The notes: generated by a model not told the origin, from the sequence alone. A DNA stretch of 64,000 nt from Azospirillum lipoferum 4B (GCF_000283655.1 NC_016622.1:570501-634500), one strand, 5' to 3'. Shown: positions 18,164 through 27,166, numbered from the stretch's first letter. Program-made: numbers and translations.

Positions 18164-18445
18164 ATGAACGTATCCCTTACCCCCGAACTGGAACGGCGGA
18201 TCGAAGAGCGCGTGGCAAGCGGCCTGTACGGTTCGGCCAGCGAGGTGATGCGCGAGGCGCTGCGCCTGTATTTCCGCATCGACGATGCCAATGGGCGTGC
18301 GTTGGAGCGGCTGAACCGGGACATCGGCGACGCCATCGGCCAGTTGGACCGCGGAGAGGGGATCGCCCCGGATGAGGCCCGGCGCCTGTCGAAGGAGCGG
18401 ATTGCCGCGCGCCGGCAGGCAAAGGGCGGTCCGGAGCAGCGGTGA
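18164..18445 (+). CDS. ParD-like ribbon-helix-helix antitoxin, apparently without its toxin
   Basis: A 93-residue protein whose N-terminus, MNVSLTPELERRIEERVASG, followed by YGSASEVMREALRLYF, is the ParD/CopG ribbon-helix-helix DNA-binding domain. The C-terminal helix normally wraps a ParE toxin. GGAGG lies seven bases before the ATG. A GTG overlaps the stop as in parDE operons, but the frame it opens stops after about 50 codons, so no complete toxin follows. Family ParD proteins repress their own promoter. Confidence 0.85.
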   Translation: MNVSLTPELERRIEERVASGLYGSASEVMREALRLYFRIDDANGRALERLNRDIGDAIGQLDRGEGIAPDEARRLSKERIAARRQAKGGPEQR

Positions 18446-18536
18446 GCGGCCTATACACCCTGGCGCCGCATGGAACCCGTTCTGCTGACGCCGGCCGGTG
18501 GTCTGTGGATGTGACCGCCGGCGTTCTGTCCGCGTC

Positions 18537-19394
18537 TTACGCCCCCGGCTCGTTGGCGTTGGGGAAGAACAGCTGCTCGCCGTTGATGGTGTAGTCGGCG
18601 ATGGCCTTCTGGCCCTCGGCCGAGACCAGCCAGTCGACGAAGGCCTGCCCGTCGGCAGCCTTGACGTGGGCGAATTTGGCCGGGTTGACCAGCATGGCGC
18701 CATACTGGTTGAACAGGCGCTTGTCGCCCTCCACCAGCACGGTCAGCGGGCCGCGGTTCTTGAAGTTCAGCCAGGTGCCGCGGTCGGTCAGGGTGTAGCC
18801 GTTCATCGCCGCGGCGGTGTTCAGCGTCGGGCCCATGCCCTGGCCGATGGAGCGGTACCAGCTTTCCTTGGGCTCCGCCTTGGCCGGGTCGAGGCTGGCG
18901 GTCTTCCACAGCGCGAGTTCGGCCTTGTGCGTGCCGCTGTCGTCGCCGCGCGACACGAAGGGGGCCTTGGCGGCGGCGATCTTGGACAGGGCGGCGGCGA
19001 CATCCTTGCCGCCCTTGATACCGGCGGGGTCGGCGGCCGGGCCGACGATGACGAAGTCGTTGTACATCACCGGCTTGCGCAGGGTGGAGAAGCCTTCGGC
19101 GACGAACTTCTCTTCCGACGGCTTGTGGTGGACGAACAGCACGTCGGCATCGCCGCGCTTGGCGAGGTCGATGGCCTGGCCGGTTCCCTTGGCGACGACC
19201 CGCACCTCGATCCCCGTCTTGGCGGTGAATTTCGGCAGGATGGAGCCGAACAGCCCCGAATCCTCGGTCGAGGTGGTGGAGGCCACGGTGATGAAACGGT
19301 CGGCGGCGGATGCGGCCGACGGGATGGCGGTCTGGATCAGGCCGGTCAGGGCCGCGGCGGCGGCGACCCCCAGCACGAACGAACGGCGCAGCAT
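18537..19394 (-). CDS. tupA: Tungstate-type oxyanion ABC transporter, substrate-binding protein TupA
   Basis: This 285-residue periplasmic protein has a signal peptide (LRRSFVLGVAAAAALTG, ending ASAAD). The TupA-defining TTSTEDSGL motif follows the cleavage region and forms the oxyanion pocket. Downstream segments VSRGDDSGTHKAELALW and YTLTDRGTWLNF also match TupA/WtpA-like proteins. The ATG follows GGAGGAG. The upstream gene encodes the matching permease. With moaA, mobA, fdhD and a formate dehydrogenase around it, the system probably supplies tungstate or molybdate for the dehydrogenase; which metal is used cannot be read here. Confidence 0.9.
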   Translation of the reverse strand: MLRRSFVLGVAAAAALTGLIQTAIPSAASAADRFITVASTTSTEDSGLFGSILPKFTAKTGIEVRVVAKGTGQAIDLAKRGDADVLFVHHKPSEEKFVAEGFSTLRKPVMYNDFVIVGPAADPAGIKGGKDVAAALSKIAAAKAPFVSRGDDSGTHKAELALWKTASLDPAKAEPKESWYRSIGQGMGPTLNTAAAMNGYTLTDRGTWLNFKNRGPLTVLVEGDKRLFNQYGAMLVNPAKFAHVKAADGQAFVDWLVSAEGQKAIADYTINGEQLFFPNANEPGA

Positions 19395-19515
19395 CGCGTC
19401 ACTCCTCCAACAGGCGTTGTTGCCTGAATGGCATAGCGCAGACCGGCCGTCCTTGCAAAGGCTTGCCAAGCTTCCGTCGATTTTGCCGCATACCGGAAAA
19501 TGCGGTTTCGCGGGG

Positions 19516-20214
19516 TCAGGCCCGTTCGCCCGTCTCCTTCAGCAGGGATGCGGCGAGGTTGACGGCCAGCGACAGGGTCATCAGGACGAGGCCGAGCGCC
19601 AGCGCCATCGGCAGGTCGCCCTTGCTGGTCTCCAGCGCGATGGCGGTGGTCATGACGCGGGTGACATGCTCGATGTTGCCACCGACGATCATCACCGCCC
19701 CGACCTCCGCCGACGCGCGGCCGAAGCCGGCCAGCACGGTGGTGACGAGGCTCCAGCGCGCTTCCGACAGCAGGGTCGCCAGCCGCCGGAACGGCCCGGC
19801 GCCGGTGACGCGCAGCAGGTCGTCATACTCGACCAGCAGATCCTCCACCGTCTGGCGGGACAGCGAGGCGACGATCGGCACGATCATCACCGTCTGGGCG
19901 ACGATCATCGCGGTCGGCGTGAACAGCAGCCCCAGCACCCCGAACGGGCCGGAGCGCGACAGCAGCAGATAGACCACCAGCCCGACCACCACCGGCGGCA
20001 GCCCCATCAGCGTGTTCAGCAGGATGGCGACGACACGCCGTCCGGGAAAGCTCAGCGCGGCGACTGCGGCACCCAGCGGCAGGCCGATCAGCGTGGCGGC
20101 GGCGACGGCGGTCAGGCTGACCCGCAGCGACAGCCCGACGATCTGCACCAGCCCGGGGTCCAGCGTGGCGATCATGGTGACGGCCAGCGCCATGGCCTGG
20201 GAAAAATCGTGCAT
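19516..20214 (-). CDS. tupB: Tungstate-type oxyanion ABC transporter, permease TupB
   Basis: A 232-residue membrane protein with about five hydrophobic helices. LSLRVSLTAVAAATLIGLPL starts the permease domain, and RASAEVGAVMIVGGNIEHVT is the EAA-type loop that docks the ATPase. It matches TupB-like permeases. It precedes tupA on the minus strand with a gap of about 120 bp. No ATPase gene (tupC) lies next to it, so the subunit must be encoded elsewhere or shared. The promoter must lie in the 75-bp divergent gap shared with fdhD. Confidence 0.9.
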   Translation of the reverse strand: MHDFSQAMALAVTMIATLDPGLVQIVGLSLRVSLTAVAAATLIGLPLGAAVAALSFPGRRVVAILLNTLMGLPPVVVGLVVYLLLSRSGPFGVLGLLFTPTAMIVAQTVMIVPIVASLSRQTVEDLLVEYDDLLRVTGAGPFRRLATLLSEARWSLVTTVLAGFGRASAEVGAVMIVGGNIEHVTRVMTTAIALETSKGDLPMALALGLVLMTLSLAVNLAASLLKETGERA

Positions 20215-20289
20215 CGGGTCCAGATCAAAAATGAAATTGCTTGGGCCGGGGACTTGTCCGAAGACCGGCGCTCGCCCACACTCGCGCGC

Positions 20290-21183
20290 ATGAGCCCTAT
20301 CATGAGTCTTAAGATCTTCACCATAGCGCCGGATCCGGCCGATCCCAAGCTGACGGAGCGCGTCCGCGGCCTGGACCAGGACGGCCGCGAGATCGAAACC
20401 GCCGTGACGGTGGAACGGCCGCTGACCCTGTACCTGAACGGGCAGGAGATCGTCACCATGATGACGATCGGCGACTATCCCGACTGTCTGGCCGTCGGCT
20501 ATCTGCTGAACCAGAACATGTTGCGGCGCGACGACCGCATCACCGGCATCGATGTGGACGAGGAGACGGACACCGTCGTCGTCCGCACCGAGCGCGCGAC
20601 CGATTTCGAGGCCAAGCTGAAGAAGAAGACGCTGACCTCCGGCTGCGCCCAGGGCACCGCCTTCGGCGATGTGATGGAGACCTTCGAGTCCATCAGCCTT
20701 CCCGCCGACGTCCGGCTCCGCACCTCGTGGATTTACGCGCTGTCCAGGCAGATCAACCTGCAGCCCAGCCTGTATCTGGAGGCCGGGGCCATCCATGGCT
20801 GCGTGCTGTGCCAGGAAGACCGGCCGCTGATCTATATGGAGGATGTCGGCCGCCACAACGCGGTGGACAAGGTCGCCGGTTACATGCACCTGAACGGCAT
20901 TCCGGCCGGGGACAAGATTTTCTACACCACCGGGCGCCTGACTTCCGAGATGGTGATCAAGACGGTGCAGATGGGCATTCCGATCCTGGTCTCGCGCTCC
21001 GGCTTCACCGCCTGGGGCGTGCAGCTGGCGCGGCAGGCCAACCTGACGCTGGTCGGCCGGGCCAAGGGCAAGCGCTTCATCGCGCTGGCCGGCACCGACC
21101 GGCTGGTCTTCGACGCCGACACGGCCGCGACCGCGGACGAGGACCGCCGGCATGGACGCAAGGGAAGCCGCGATGACGACTGA
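20290..21183 (+). CDS. fdhD: Formate dehydrogenase accessory sulfurtransferase FdhD
   Basis: This 297-residue protein is thought to move sulfur from a cysteine desulfurase to the Mo/W-bis-MGD cofactor, a step needed for formate dehydrogenase activity. Family segments include [55 protein letters not shown] and [12 protein letters not shown]. The active cysteine loop, LTSGCAQGT, has one Cys where the E. coli protein has a C-x-x-C pair; an extra C-x-x-C occurs after the conserved His. A second in-frame ATG at 20302 is an alternative start. It is the first gene of the run fdhD-mobA-DUF3305-DUF3306. Confidence 0.93.
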   Translation: MSPIMSLKIFTIAPDPADPKLTERVRGLDQDGREIETAVTVERPLTLYLNGQEIVTMMTIGDYPDCLAVGYLLNQNMLRRDDRITGIDVDEETDTVVVRTERATDFEAKLKKKTLTSGCAQGTAFGDVMETFESISLPADVRLRTSWIYALSRQINLQPSLYLEAGAIHGCVLCQEDRPLIYMEDVGRHNAVDKVAGYMHLNGIPAGDKIFYTTGRLTSEMVIKTVQMGIPILVSRSGFTAWGVQLARQANLTLVGRAKGKRFIALAGTDRLVFDADTAATADEDRRHGRKGSRDDD

Positions 21184-21832
21184 CACTGCACACAGGGATA
21201 TCGGGCATCGGGATATCGGCGGCGTTCTGCTGGCCGGCGGCCTGTCGCGTCGGATGGGCGGCGGCGACAAGTGCCTGCGCCCGCTGGGCGGCCAATCCAT
21301 CCTGGAGCGGATCGTCGCCACCGTCCGGCCGCAGGTCGGCCCGCTGGTCTTGAACGCCAACGGCGACCCGGCCCGCTTCGCCCATCTCCATCTGCCGGTC
21401 GCGGCGGATGTGGTGGAGGGCTATGCCGGGCCGCTCGCCGGCGTGCTGACCGGCATGGAGTGGATGCGCGGCACCGCCCCCGGCGTCGCCTGGGTCGCCA
21501 GCTTCGCCACCGACGCGCCCTTCATCCCGCGCGATCTCGTCACCCGTATGGTGGCGGCGCTGGAGCGGGAGGGCGCCGACCTCGCCTGCGCCCGGTCCGG
21601 CGGGCAGGAGCATCCCGTCTTCGGGCTCTGGCCGATCCGGCTGGCCGGCGACCTGCGCCGGGCGATGGTGGAGGAGGGCATCCGCAAAGTCGATGCCTGG
21701 ACCGCCCGCTACCCTCTGGCCATCGCCGATTTCGACGTCGAGCCGGCCAATTCTGTGGATCCCTTCTTCAACACCAACCGGCCGGAGGATCTGGCCGAGG
21801 CGGAACGCCTGCTGGCGTCGGGAAACCTGTGA
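21173..21832 (+). CDS. mobA: Molybdenum cofactor guanylyltransferase MobA
   Basis: This 219-residue enzyme attaches GMP to molybdopterin to form MGD, the cofactor form used by formate dehydrogenase. The nucleotide-binding start [19 protein letters not shown] is diagnostic, followed by [11 protein letters not shown] and [15 protein letters not shown], with [10 protein letters not shown] near the C-terminus. The ATG at 21173 was preferred over 21152 because AAGGGAAG lies seven bases upstream. It overlaps the end of fdhD by 11 bp and touches the next gene, so the genes are translationally coupled. Confidence 0.93.
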   Translation: MTTDTAHRDIGHRDIGGVLLAGGLSRRMGGGDKCLRPLGGQSILERIVATVRPQVGPLVLNANGDPARFAHLHLPVAADVVEGYAGPLAGVLTGMEWMRGTAPGVAWVASFATDAPFIPRDLVTRMVAALEREGADLACARSGGQEHPVFGLWPIRLAGDLRRAMVEEGIRKVDAWTARYPLAIADFDVEPANSVDPFFNTNRPEDLAEAERLLASGNL

Positions 21833-22341
21833 TGACGGAACCGCTTGGCATTCAATCGCTGGAACGCATCGAGACCATGCCGCTTGGCATCGTGGTGGAG
21901 CGGCGCCGCGGCGTCACCGCCTGGGCCGAGTGGAGCTGGCGCCCGGTGTCGGTCATCCCCGGCGCCGGCCCGGTCGACCCGCCCGGCCGCGTCCTGATGG
22001 AGGGCGAGGGCTGGACCCACAGCCATGCCGCCACCCTGACGCTGGAGCTGTTCCGCACCGACACCGAAGGCTACCGCCTGAACCTGTCGCAGGACCCGCC
22101 GCGCCTTTGGGTGGTGATGCGCCCCGGTCCCGATGGCGAGGAGCTGGTGCCCTTCACCGTCACCGCGTCGGCCCATGAAGGGGAGGGCTATCAGGTCGGT
22201 GCCGACGTGGTGGAGACCGTGCCGATGCCGGCGGAGGTGATCGCGCTGGTCCGTGACTTCGTCGAGCAGCACCATGTCGACGTCCCCTTCCACAAGCGCG
22301 AACGCAAGCGCCACTTCGAGAAGGATGAGCGGCGGCGATGA
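21832..22341 (+). CDS. DUF3305 domain protein of formate dehydrogenase cluster
   Basis: This 169-residue soluble protein matches DUF3305: MPLGIVVERRRGVTAWAEWS near the start, and a C-terminal PFHKRERKRHFEKDERRR basic tail. DUF3305 and DUF3306 genes occur together next to formate dehydrogenase genes in many alpha- and betaproteobacteria. Their function is unknown; an accessory role in maturation is the usual guess. It overlaps the mobA stop by one base and the next gene by four. Confidence 0.85.
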   Translation: MTEPLGIQSLERIETMPLGIVVERRRGVTAWAEWSWRPVSVIPGAGPVDPPGRVLMEGEGWTHSHAATLTLELFRTDTEGYRLNLSQDPPRLWVVMRPGPDGEELVPFTVTASAHEGEGYQVGADVVETVPMPAEVIALVRDFVEQHHVDVPFHKRERKRHFEKDERRR

Positions 22342-22883
22342 GCGGCGAAGCCTTCCTGTCGCGCTGGTCGCGCCTGAAACGCACGGCGGTCAAGCCGGAA
22401 CCCGAGGCCGTCGAGATTGCGCCGCCCGTCGAGGAGGCCGCGGCACTTCCCATCGCGGTCGCCGACGAGCTGCCGGCCGACGCCGCGCTGCCGGACGCGG
22501 ATGGCGAAGCCGACGATCCGCTGAAGGACCTGCCGCCGATCGAGGAACTGACCGGCGAGTCCGACTTCACCCCCTTCCTGCGCGCCGAGGTGCCGGAGGA
22601 CCTGCACCGGCAGGCTCTGCGCAAGTTGTGGACCTCCGACCCGATCTATGCCAACGACGACGGGTTGAAGGATTACGCCGACGACTACGCCAGCCTGTTC
22701 ACCGGCAATGTCCCGGTGAAGACCCTCTACCGTGTCGGCGAGGGGTTCTTGAACATGCTGGACGAGGTGGCGGAAGGGGCGGGGCCCGCACCTGTTTCAA
22801 ACACCGATGCCGAACTTGCAGTGGCAAGCGACACCCCCTCTCCCCAGCCGTCAATCCCCTCTCCCCCCCGGGGAGAGGGTTAG
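22338..22883 (+). CDS. DUF3306 domain protein of formate dehydrogenase cluster
   Basis: This 181-residue protein begins MSGEAFLSRWSRLKRTA, the DUF3306 signature, and has an acidic Ala/Pro-rich stretch. The conserved part is FTPFLRAEVPEDLHRQALRK followed by LWTSDPIYANDDGLKDYADDY. The last roughly 15 residues (SPQPSIPSPPRGEG) are read from the palindromic repeat that begins here, so the original stop was probably further upstream. The function is unknown. It is coupled to DUF3305 by an ATGA overlap. Confidence 0.83.
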   Translation: MSGEAFLSRWSRLKRTAVKPEPEAVEIAPPVEEAAALPIAVADELPADAALPDADGEADDPLKDLPPIEELTGESDFTPFLRAEVPEDLHRQALRKLWTSDPIYANDDGLKDYADDYASLFTGNVPVKTLYRVGEGFLNMLDEVAEGAGPAPVSNTDAELAVASDTPSPQPSIPSPPRGEG

Positions 22884-22997
22884 GGTGAGGGGGCTGCGTT
22901 GCGGAACTTCATCATCCCGCGCGCAGTCCCCATCGTCCCATAATCCTCCCCGTGTCTCCCCCTCACCCCGACCCTCTCCCCGGGGGGAGAGGGGGAA
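22857..22997. repeat. Palindromic intergenic repeat, copy 2 (inverted pair)
   Basis: Two oppositely oriented C-tract/G-tract units, 22857-22892 and 22960-22997, face each other; each can fold alone or pair with the other. The first unit encodes the C-terminal tail of the DUF3306 protein. Confidence 0.7.
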
Positions 22998-23159
22998 GCC
23001 ACCGCGCACATCCCCACTTCCCCCTCGCAGTTTCCCTCTCAAATTGCGACGGATCGTCGCGTCGGATCGGACCCCTTCGAAACTCAGGGGCGCTCTGTTA
23101 GCGCGAGCATAGCGCGGCGATAAAGTTTCATTTGTCTGCTCTTCCGGACGCGTCCTTAG

Positions 23160-23189
23160 TTGACAAAAGGATAGGTTCAGTCCTTCTAT
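23160..23189 (+). promoter_or_regulatory. Possible promoter of the formate dehydrogenase structural operon
   Basis: TTGACA at 23160-23165 is followed, 18 bp later, by TTCTAT; an alternative -10, TATTAT, is 21 bp away. It lies in the 455-bp gap between the DUF3306 and TorD-like genes; the rest of that gap is repeat copy 2 and unassigned sequence. Confidence 0.3.
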
Positions 23190-23338
23190 TATCTGCCTGT
23201 GCAATGCTAAGCCACTGTAAGGCAACGGCTTTTCGCAGGTGCATCAAATGGGGTTTCGGACGGGGCCAACGGACGGCGCGCGGTCAGACCGCGGACGCCG
23301 GCATCCCCGTCTGTGTGTCCGGGAGGAGTTTGCGGCGC

Positions 23339-23965
23339 GTGTCCAGGGCCGTCGATCATACCGTTTCCCCCGCGGTCGCGGAGGAGGAACTGCTGCGTGC
23401 GCAGGTCTACGGCCTGCTGGCCCGCCTGCTGTCGCGCGCGCCCGACGCGGACTTCCTGGCTGCGCTTGCCGGCGTGGCGGGGGAGGGCGGCGAGTTCGGC
23501 GCGGCGCTGAACCAGCTGGCCGAAGCGGCGCGCGGCAGTGACCCCGCCGCGGTGGAGGAGGAGTTCACCACCCTCTTCATCGGTGTCGGCGGCAGCGAGC
23601 GCACTCCCTACGGCTCCTACTACCTGACCGGATTCCTGAACGAGAAGCCGCTGGCGGAGCTGCGCGTCGACATGGCGCGGCTGGGCATCGCCCGCGCCGA
23701 CGGCGTGAGGGAGCCGGAGGATCACATCGCAGCGCTGTGCGAGATGATGGCCGGCCTGATCGGCGGCGAGTTCGCGCCGGAGGACGGCGGGACGGTCGAT
23801 CTCGAGGCACAGCGGGCATTCTTCGACCGCCATGTCGGCTCCTGGGCCGGGCGGTTCTTTGCGGATTTGGAGACCTCGCCGTCGGCCCGCTTCTACCGGG
23901 CGGTCGGTGCGGTCGGACGAAGTTTTCTGGCGGTCGAGGCTCGCGCCTTCGACCTTGCGGCGTAA
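23339..23965 (+). CDS. TorD/DmsD-family molecular chaperone for formate dehydrogenase
   Basis: A 208-residue all-helical protein of the TorD family of redox-enzyme maturation chaperones: VAEEELLRAQVYGLLARLLS near the start, EEFTTLFIGVGGSERTPYGS (the conserved LF-G----PPYES-type segment), EPEDHIAALCEMMAGLI, and FFDRHVGSWAGRFFADLE. It probably binds the twin-arginine leader of the catalytic subunit encoded two genes on. The frame is open further upstream, but the GTG at 23339 has GGAGGAG ten bases before it and gives the usual family length. Confidence 0.88.
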   Translation: MSRAVDHTVSPAVAEEELLRAQVYGLLARLLSRAPDADFLAALAGVAGEGGEFGAALNQLAEAARGSDPAAVEEEFTTLFIGVGGSERTPYGSYYLTGFLNEKPLAELRVDMARLGIARADGVREPEDHIAALCEMMAGLIGGEFAPEDGGTVDLEAQRAFFDRHVGSWAGRFFADLETSPSARFYRAVGAVGRSFLAVEARAFDLAA

Positions 23966-23982
23966 AGGTGAGGAGCGAAGCC

Positions 23983-24234
23983 ATGACGCGGAACGCGGTC
24001 AAAGCCAAAGCAGAAGCTGCCAAGCAGAACACGGATACCCAGAAAATGGACAAGGCGCTCGCCCGACGCGACCTGTTTCGCGTCGCCGGCCTGGGCGTCG
24101 GTGCGCTGGGCGCCGTCGCCGCCGGGGTGACCGCCACCGGCGGGACCGCGGAGGCCGCCCCGGCGGAGACCGTCTCCACCGGCTACCGCGAGACCGACCA
24201 TGTCCGTCGGGTCTACGAACTGAGCCGCTTCTAA
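23983..24234 (+). CDS. Small formate-dehydrogenase-region TAT-signal protein
   Basis: An 83-residue protein with a charged N-terminus, then ALARRDLFRVAGLGVGALGA, a twin-arginine signal, and a short exported tail ending in GYRETDHVRRVYELSRF. Proteins of this type, called formate dehydrogenase region TAT target, are found only beside fdh genes; their function is unknown. The position between the chaperone and catalytic subunit genes, with gaps of 17 and 13 bp, indicates cotranscription. Confidence 0.87.
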   Translation: MTRNAVKAKAEAAKQNTDTQKMDKALARRDLFRVAGLGVGALGAVAAGVTATGGTAEAAPAETVSTGYRETDHVRRVYELSRF

Positions 24235-24247
24235 GAGGAACGCCCCG

Positions 24248-27148
24248 ATGCTCATCAAGAAAAGCTCGGCCACCTCGGGCGGCCGTCACCTTGCCCGCAC
24301 CCTGACGCAGACGCTGGCGACCGCCACCGGCGTCACCGTCGACCGCCGCGCCTTCCTGCGCAGCTCCGGCATCGCCGCCGGCGGCGCCGCGCTCGCCTCC
24401 GCGATGCCGTTCGGCATGGTGAAGAAGGCCGACGCCGCCACCGCGGCGGCCGTCGCCGGCGCGCCCGTCAAGCAGGTCAAGTCGATCTGCACCCACTGCT
24501 CCGTCGGCTGCACCGTGGTGGCCGAGGTGCAGAACGGCGTCTGGATCGGGCAGGAGCCCGGCTTCGACAGCCCGATCAACCTGGGTGCGCACTGCGCCAA
24601 GGGCGCCTCGGTGCGCGAGCACGCCCACGGCGACCGCCGCCTGCGCTATCCGATGAAGATGGTCGACGGCAAGTGGACCCGGATCAGCTGGGATCAGGCC
24701 ATCGAGGAGGTCGGCTCCAAGCTGCTGTCGATCCGCGAGCAGTCCGGCCCGGATTCGGTGTTCTGGCTCGGCTCGGCCAAGCACAGCAACGAGCAGGCCT
24801 ATCTGTTCCGCAAGTTCGCGGCCTTCTGGGGCACCAACAACGTCGACCATCAGGCGCGCATCTGCCACTCCACCACCGTGGCCGGCGTGGCGAACGTCTG
24901 GGGCTACGGCGCCATGACGAACAGCTACAACGACATCCAGAAGTCGCGCTCGCTGTTCTTCATCGGCTCCAACGCCGCCGAGGCGCACCCCGTCGCCATG
25001 ATGCATGTGCTGAAGGCGAAGGAGCAGAACAACGCGCCGCTGATCGTCGCCGATCCGCGTTTCACCCGCACCGCCGCCAAGGCCGACGAGTATATCCGCT
25101 TCCGTCCCGGTACCGACGTGGCCCTGGTCTGGGGCATCCTCTGGCACGTTCTGCAGAACGGCTGGGAGGACAAGGACTACATCGCCAAGCGCGTCTACGG
25201 CTTCGACGACATCCGCGCCGAGGTCGCCAAGTGGACGCCCGAGGAGGTGGAGCGGGTCACCGGCGTTCCGGGCTCGCAGCTGAAGCGCGTCGCCCGCACG
25301 CTGGCTTCCCACCGTCCCGGCACGCTGGTCTGGTGCATGGGCGGCACCCAGCACCACATCGGCAACAACAACACCCGCGCCTATTGCGTGCTGCAGCTGG
25401 CGCTGGGCAATGTCGGCGTGGCCGGCGGCGGCACCAACATCTTCCGCGGCCACGACAACGTGCAGGGCGCGACCGACTTCGGCGTCACCTCCGACAGCCT
25501 GCCCGGCTACTACGGCTTGGCCGAGGGCGCGTGGCGCCACTGGGCGCGCGTCTGGGATGTGCCGTATGACGAGGTGCTGGCCCGCTTCAAGGACAAGAAG
25601 CTGATGGAGGCCACCGGCATCCCGGTGTCCCGTTGGTTCGACGGCGTCCTGGAAGCCAAGGAGAACCTGGACCAGCCGAACCCGGTCAAGGGCATGGTCT
25701 TCTGGGGCCACGCGCCGAACAGCCAGGTCCGTCTGCCCGACATGAAGAAGGCGATGGAGAAGCTGGAGCTGCTGGTCGTCGTCGATCCGTTCCCGACGAT
25801 GACCGCCGTGCTGCCCGACCGCAAGGACAACTTCTACCTGCTGCCGGCCGCCACCCAGTTCGAGACGGTCGGGTCGCGCACCGCGTCCAACCGCTCCGTC
25901 CAGTGGTCCGACAAGATCATGGAGCCGCTCTTCGAATCGAAGGTGGACCATGAGATCATGTATCTGTTCGCGAAGAAGTTCGGCTTCGCCGAGGCGTTGT
26001 TCAAGAACATCAAGGTCGAGGGCAATGTCCCGGTGATCGAGGACATCACCCGCGAGTGGAACCGCGGCATGTGGTCCGTCGGCTACACCGGCCAGTCGCC
26101 GGAGCGTCTGAAGCTGCACATGCAGCATCAGGCCACCTTCGACAAGACGACGCTGCGCGCCGTCGGCGGCCCGTGCGACGGCGAGTATTTCGGCCTGCCG
26201 TGGCCCTGCTGGGGCACGCCGGAGATGAAGCATCCGGGCACGGCCAACCTGTACGACACCTCGCTGCCGGTGGCCGAGGGCGGCGGCGCCTTCCGCGCCC
26301 GCTTCGGCGTCGAGCGCAACGGCGTGACCCTGCTGGCCGAGGGCTCCTATCCGGAAGGGTCGGAGATCAAGGACGGCTATCCGGAAGTCACCATGGCGAT
26401 GCTCCAGAAGCTGGGCTTCGACAAGGAGCTGACGGAACAGGAACTGGCGGTCATCCAGAAGATCGGCGGCGACAAGATCGGCACCGTGTCCTGGACCACA
26501 GACCTGTCGGGCGGCATCCAGCGCGTGGCGATCAAGCACGGCCTGAACCCGCCGGGCAACGCCAAGGCGCGCTGCGTCGCCTGGAACTTCCCGGACCCGG
26601 TTCCGATCCACCGCGAGCCGCTCTACACCCCGCGCCGCGATCTGGTCGCCAGCTACCCGACCTACAAGGACACCAAGTCCTGGCGCGTTCCGACGCTCTA
26701 CAAGTCCATCCAGGACCGCGACGTGTCGAAGGAGTATCCGATCATCCTCACCTCCGGCCGTCTGGTCGAGTATGAGGGCGGCGGCGACGAGACGCGCTCC
26801 AACCCCTGGCTGGCCGAGCTGCAGCAGGACATGTTCGTCGAGATCAATCCGTTCGACGCCAACAACGCCGGCATCAAGGACGGCCAGATGGTGTGGGTGG
26901 AAGGCCCTGAGAAGGGCAAGGTGAAGGTCAAGGCCATGGTGACCGAACGGGTCGGCCGCGGCGTCGCCTTCATGCCCTTCCATTTCGGCGGCGTGTATCA
27001 GGGGCAGGATCTGCGCTCCAAATACCCGGCCGGGGCCGACCCGATCGTCCTGGGCGAGGCCGCCAACACGGCGACCACCTACGGCTACGATTCGGTGACC
27101 CAGATGCAGGAAACCAAGACCACCCTTTGCCGCATCCAGGCGGCCTGA
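24248..27148 (+). CDS. fdhA: Formate dehydrogenase catalytic (alpha) subunit, cysteine type
   Basis: This 966-residue protein oxidises formate to CO2 at a bis-MGD Mo or W centre. A twin-arginine leader (DRRAFLRSSGIAAGG, Arg33-Arg34) directs it folded to the periplasm. The [4Fe-4S] cysteines are at about 81, 84, 88 and 116 (CTHCSVGC and AHCAKGA). The metal ligand is Cys206 in ARICHSTTV, with the catalytic His next to it, so no selenocysteine is needed. The C-terminal domain, LTSGRLVEYEGGGDETRSN onwards, binds the second pterin. It is followed by the beta subunit gene after 18 bp. The family is membrane-bound FDH-N/O-like, with the gamma subunit downstream. Confidence 0.97.
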   Translation: MLIKKSSATSGGRHLARTLTQTLATATGVTVDRRAFLRSSGIAAGGAALASAMPFGMVKKADAATAAAVAGAPVKQVKSICTHCSVGCTVVAEVQNGVWIGQEPGFDSPINLGAHCAKGASVREHAHGDRRLRYPMKMVDGKWTRISWDQAIEEVGSKLLSIREQSGPDSVFWLGSAKHSNEQAYLFRKFAAFWGTNNVDHQARICHSTTVAGVANVWGYGAMTNSYNDIQKSRSLFFIGSNAAEAHPVAMMHVLKAKEQNNAPLIVADPRFTRTAAKADEYIRFRPGTDVALVWGILWHVLQNGWEDKDYIAKRVYGFDDIRAEVAKWTPEEVERVTGVPGSQLKRVARTLASHRPGTLVWCMGGTQHHIGNNNTRAYCVLQLALGNVGVAGGGTNIFRGHDNVQGATDFGVTSDSLPGYYGLAEGAWRHWARVWDVPYDEVLARFKDKKLMEATGIPVSRWFDGVLEAKENLDQPNPVKGMVFWGHAPNSQVRLPDMKKAMEKLELLVVVDPFPTMTAVLPDRKDNFYLLPAATQFETVGSRTASNRSVQWSDKIMEPLFESKVDHEIMYLFAKKFGFAEALFKNIKVEGNVPVIEDITREWNRGMWSVGYTGQSPERLKLHMQHQATFDKTTLRAVGGPCDGEYFGLPWPCWGTPEMKHPGTANLYDTSLPVAEGGGAFRARFGVERNGVTLLAEGSYPEGSEIKDGYPEVTMAMLQKLGFDKELTEQELAVIQKIGGDKIGTVSWTTDLSGGIQRVAIKHGLNPPGNAKARCVAWNFPDPVPIHREPLYTPRRDLVASYPTYKDTKSWRVPTLYKSIQDRDVSKEYPIILTSGRLVEYEGGGDETRSNPWLAELQQDMFVEINPFDANNAGIKDGQMVWVEGPEKGKVKVKAMVTERVGRGVAFMPFHFGGVYQGQDLRSKYPAGADPIVLGEAANTATTYGYDSVTQMQETKTTLCRIQAA

Positions 27149-27166
27149 CGCGCGGGAGTTTGAACC

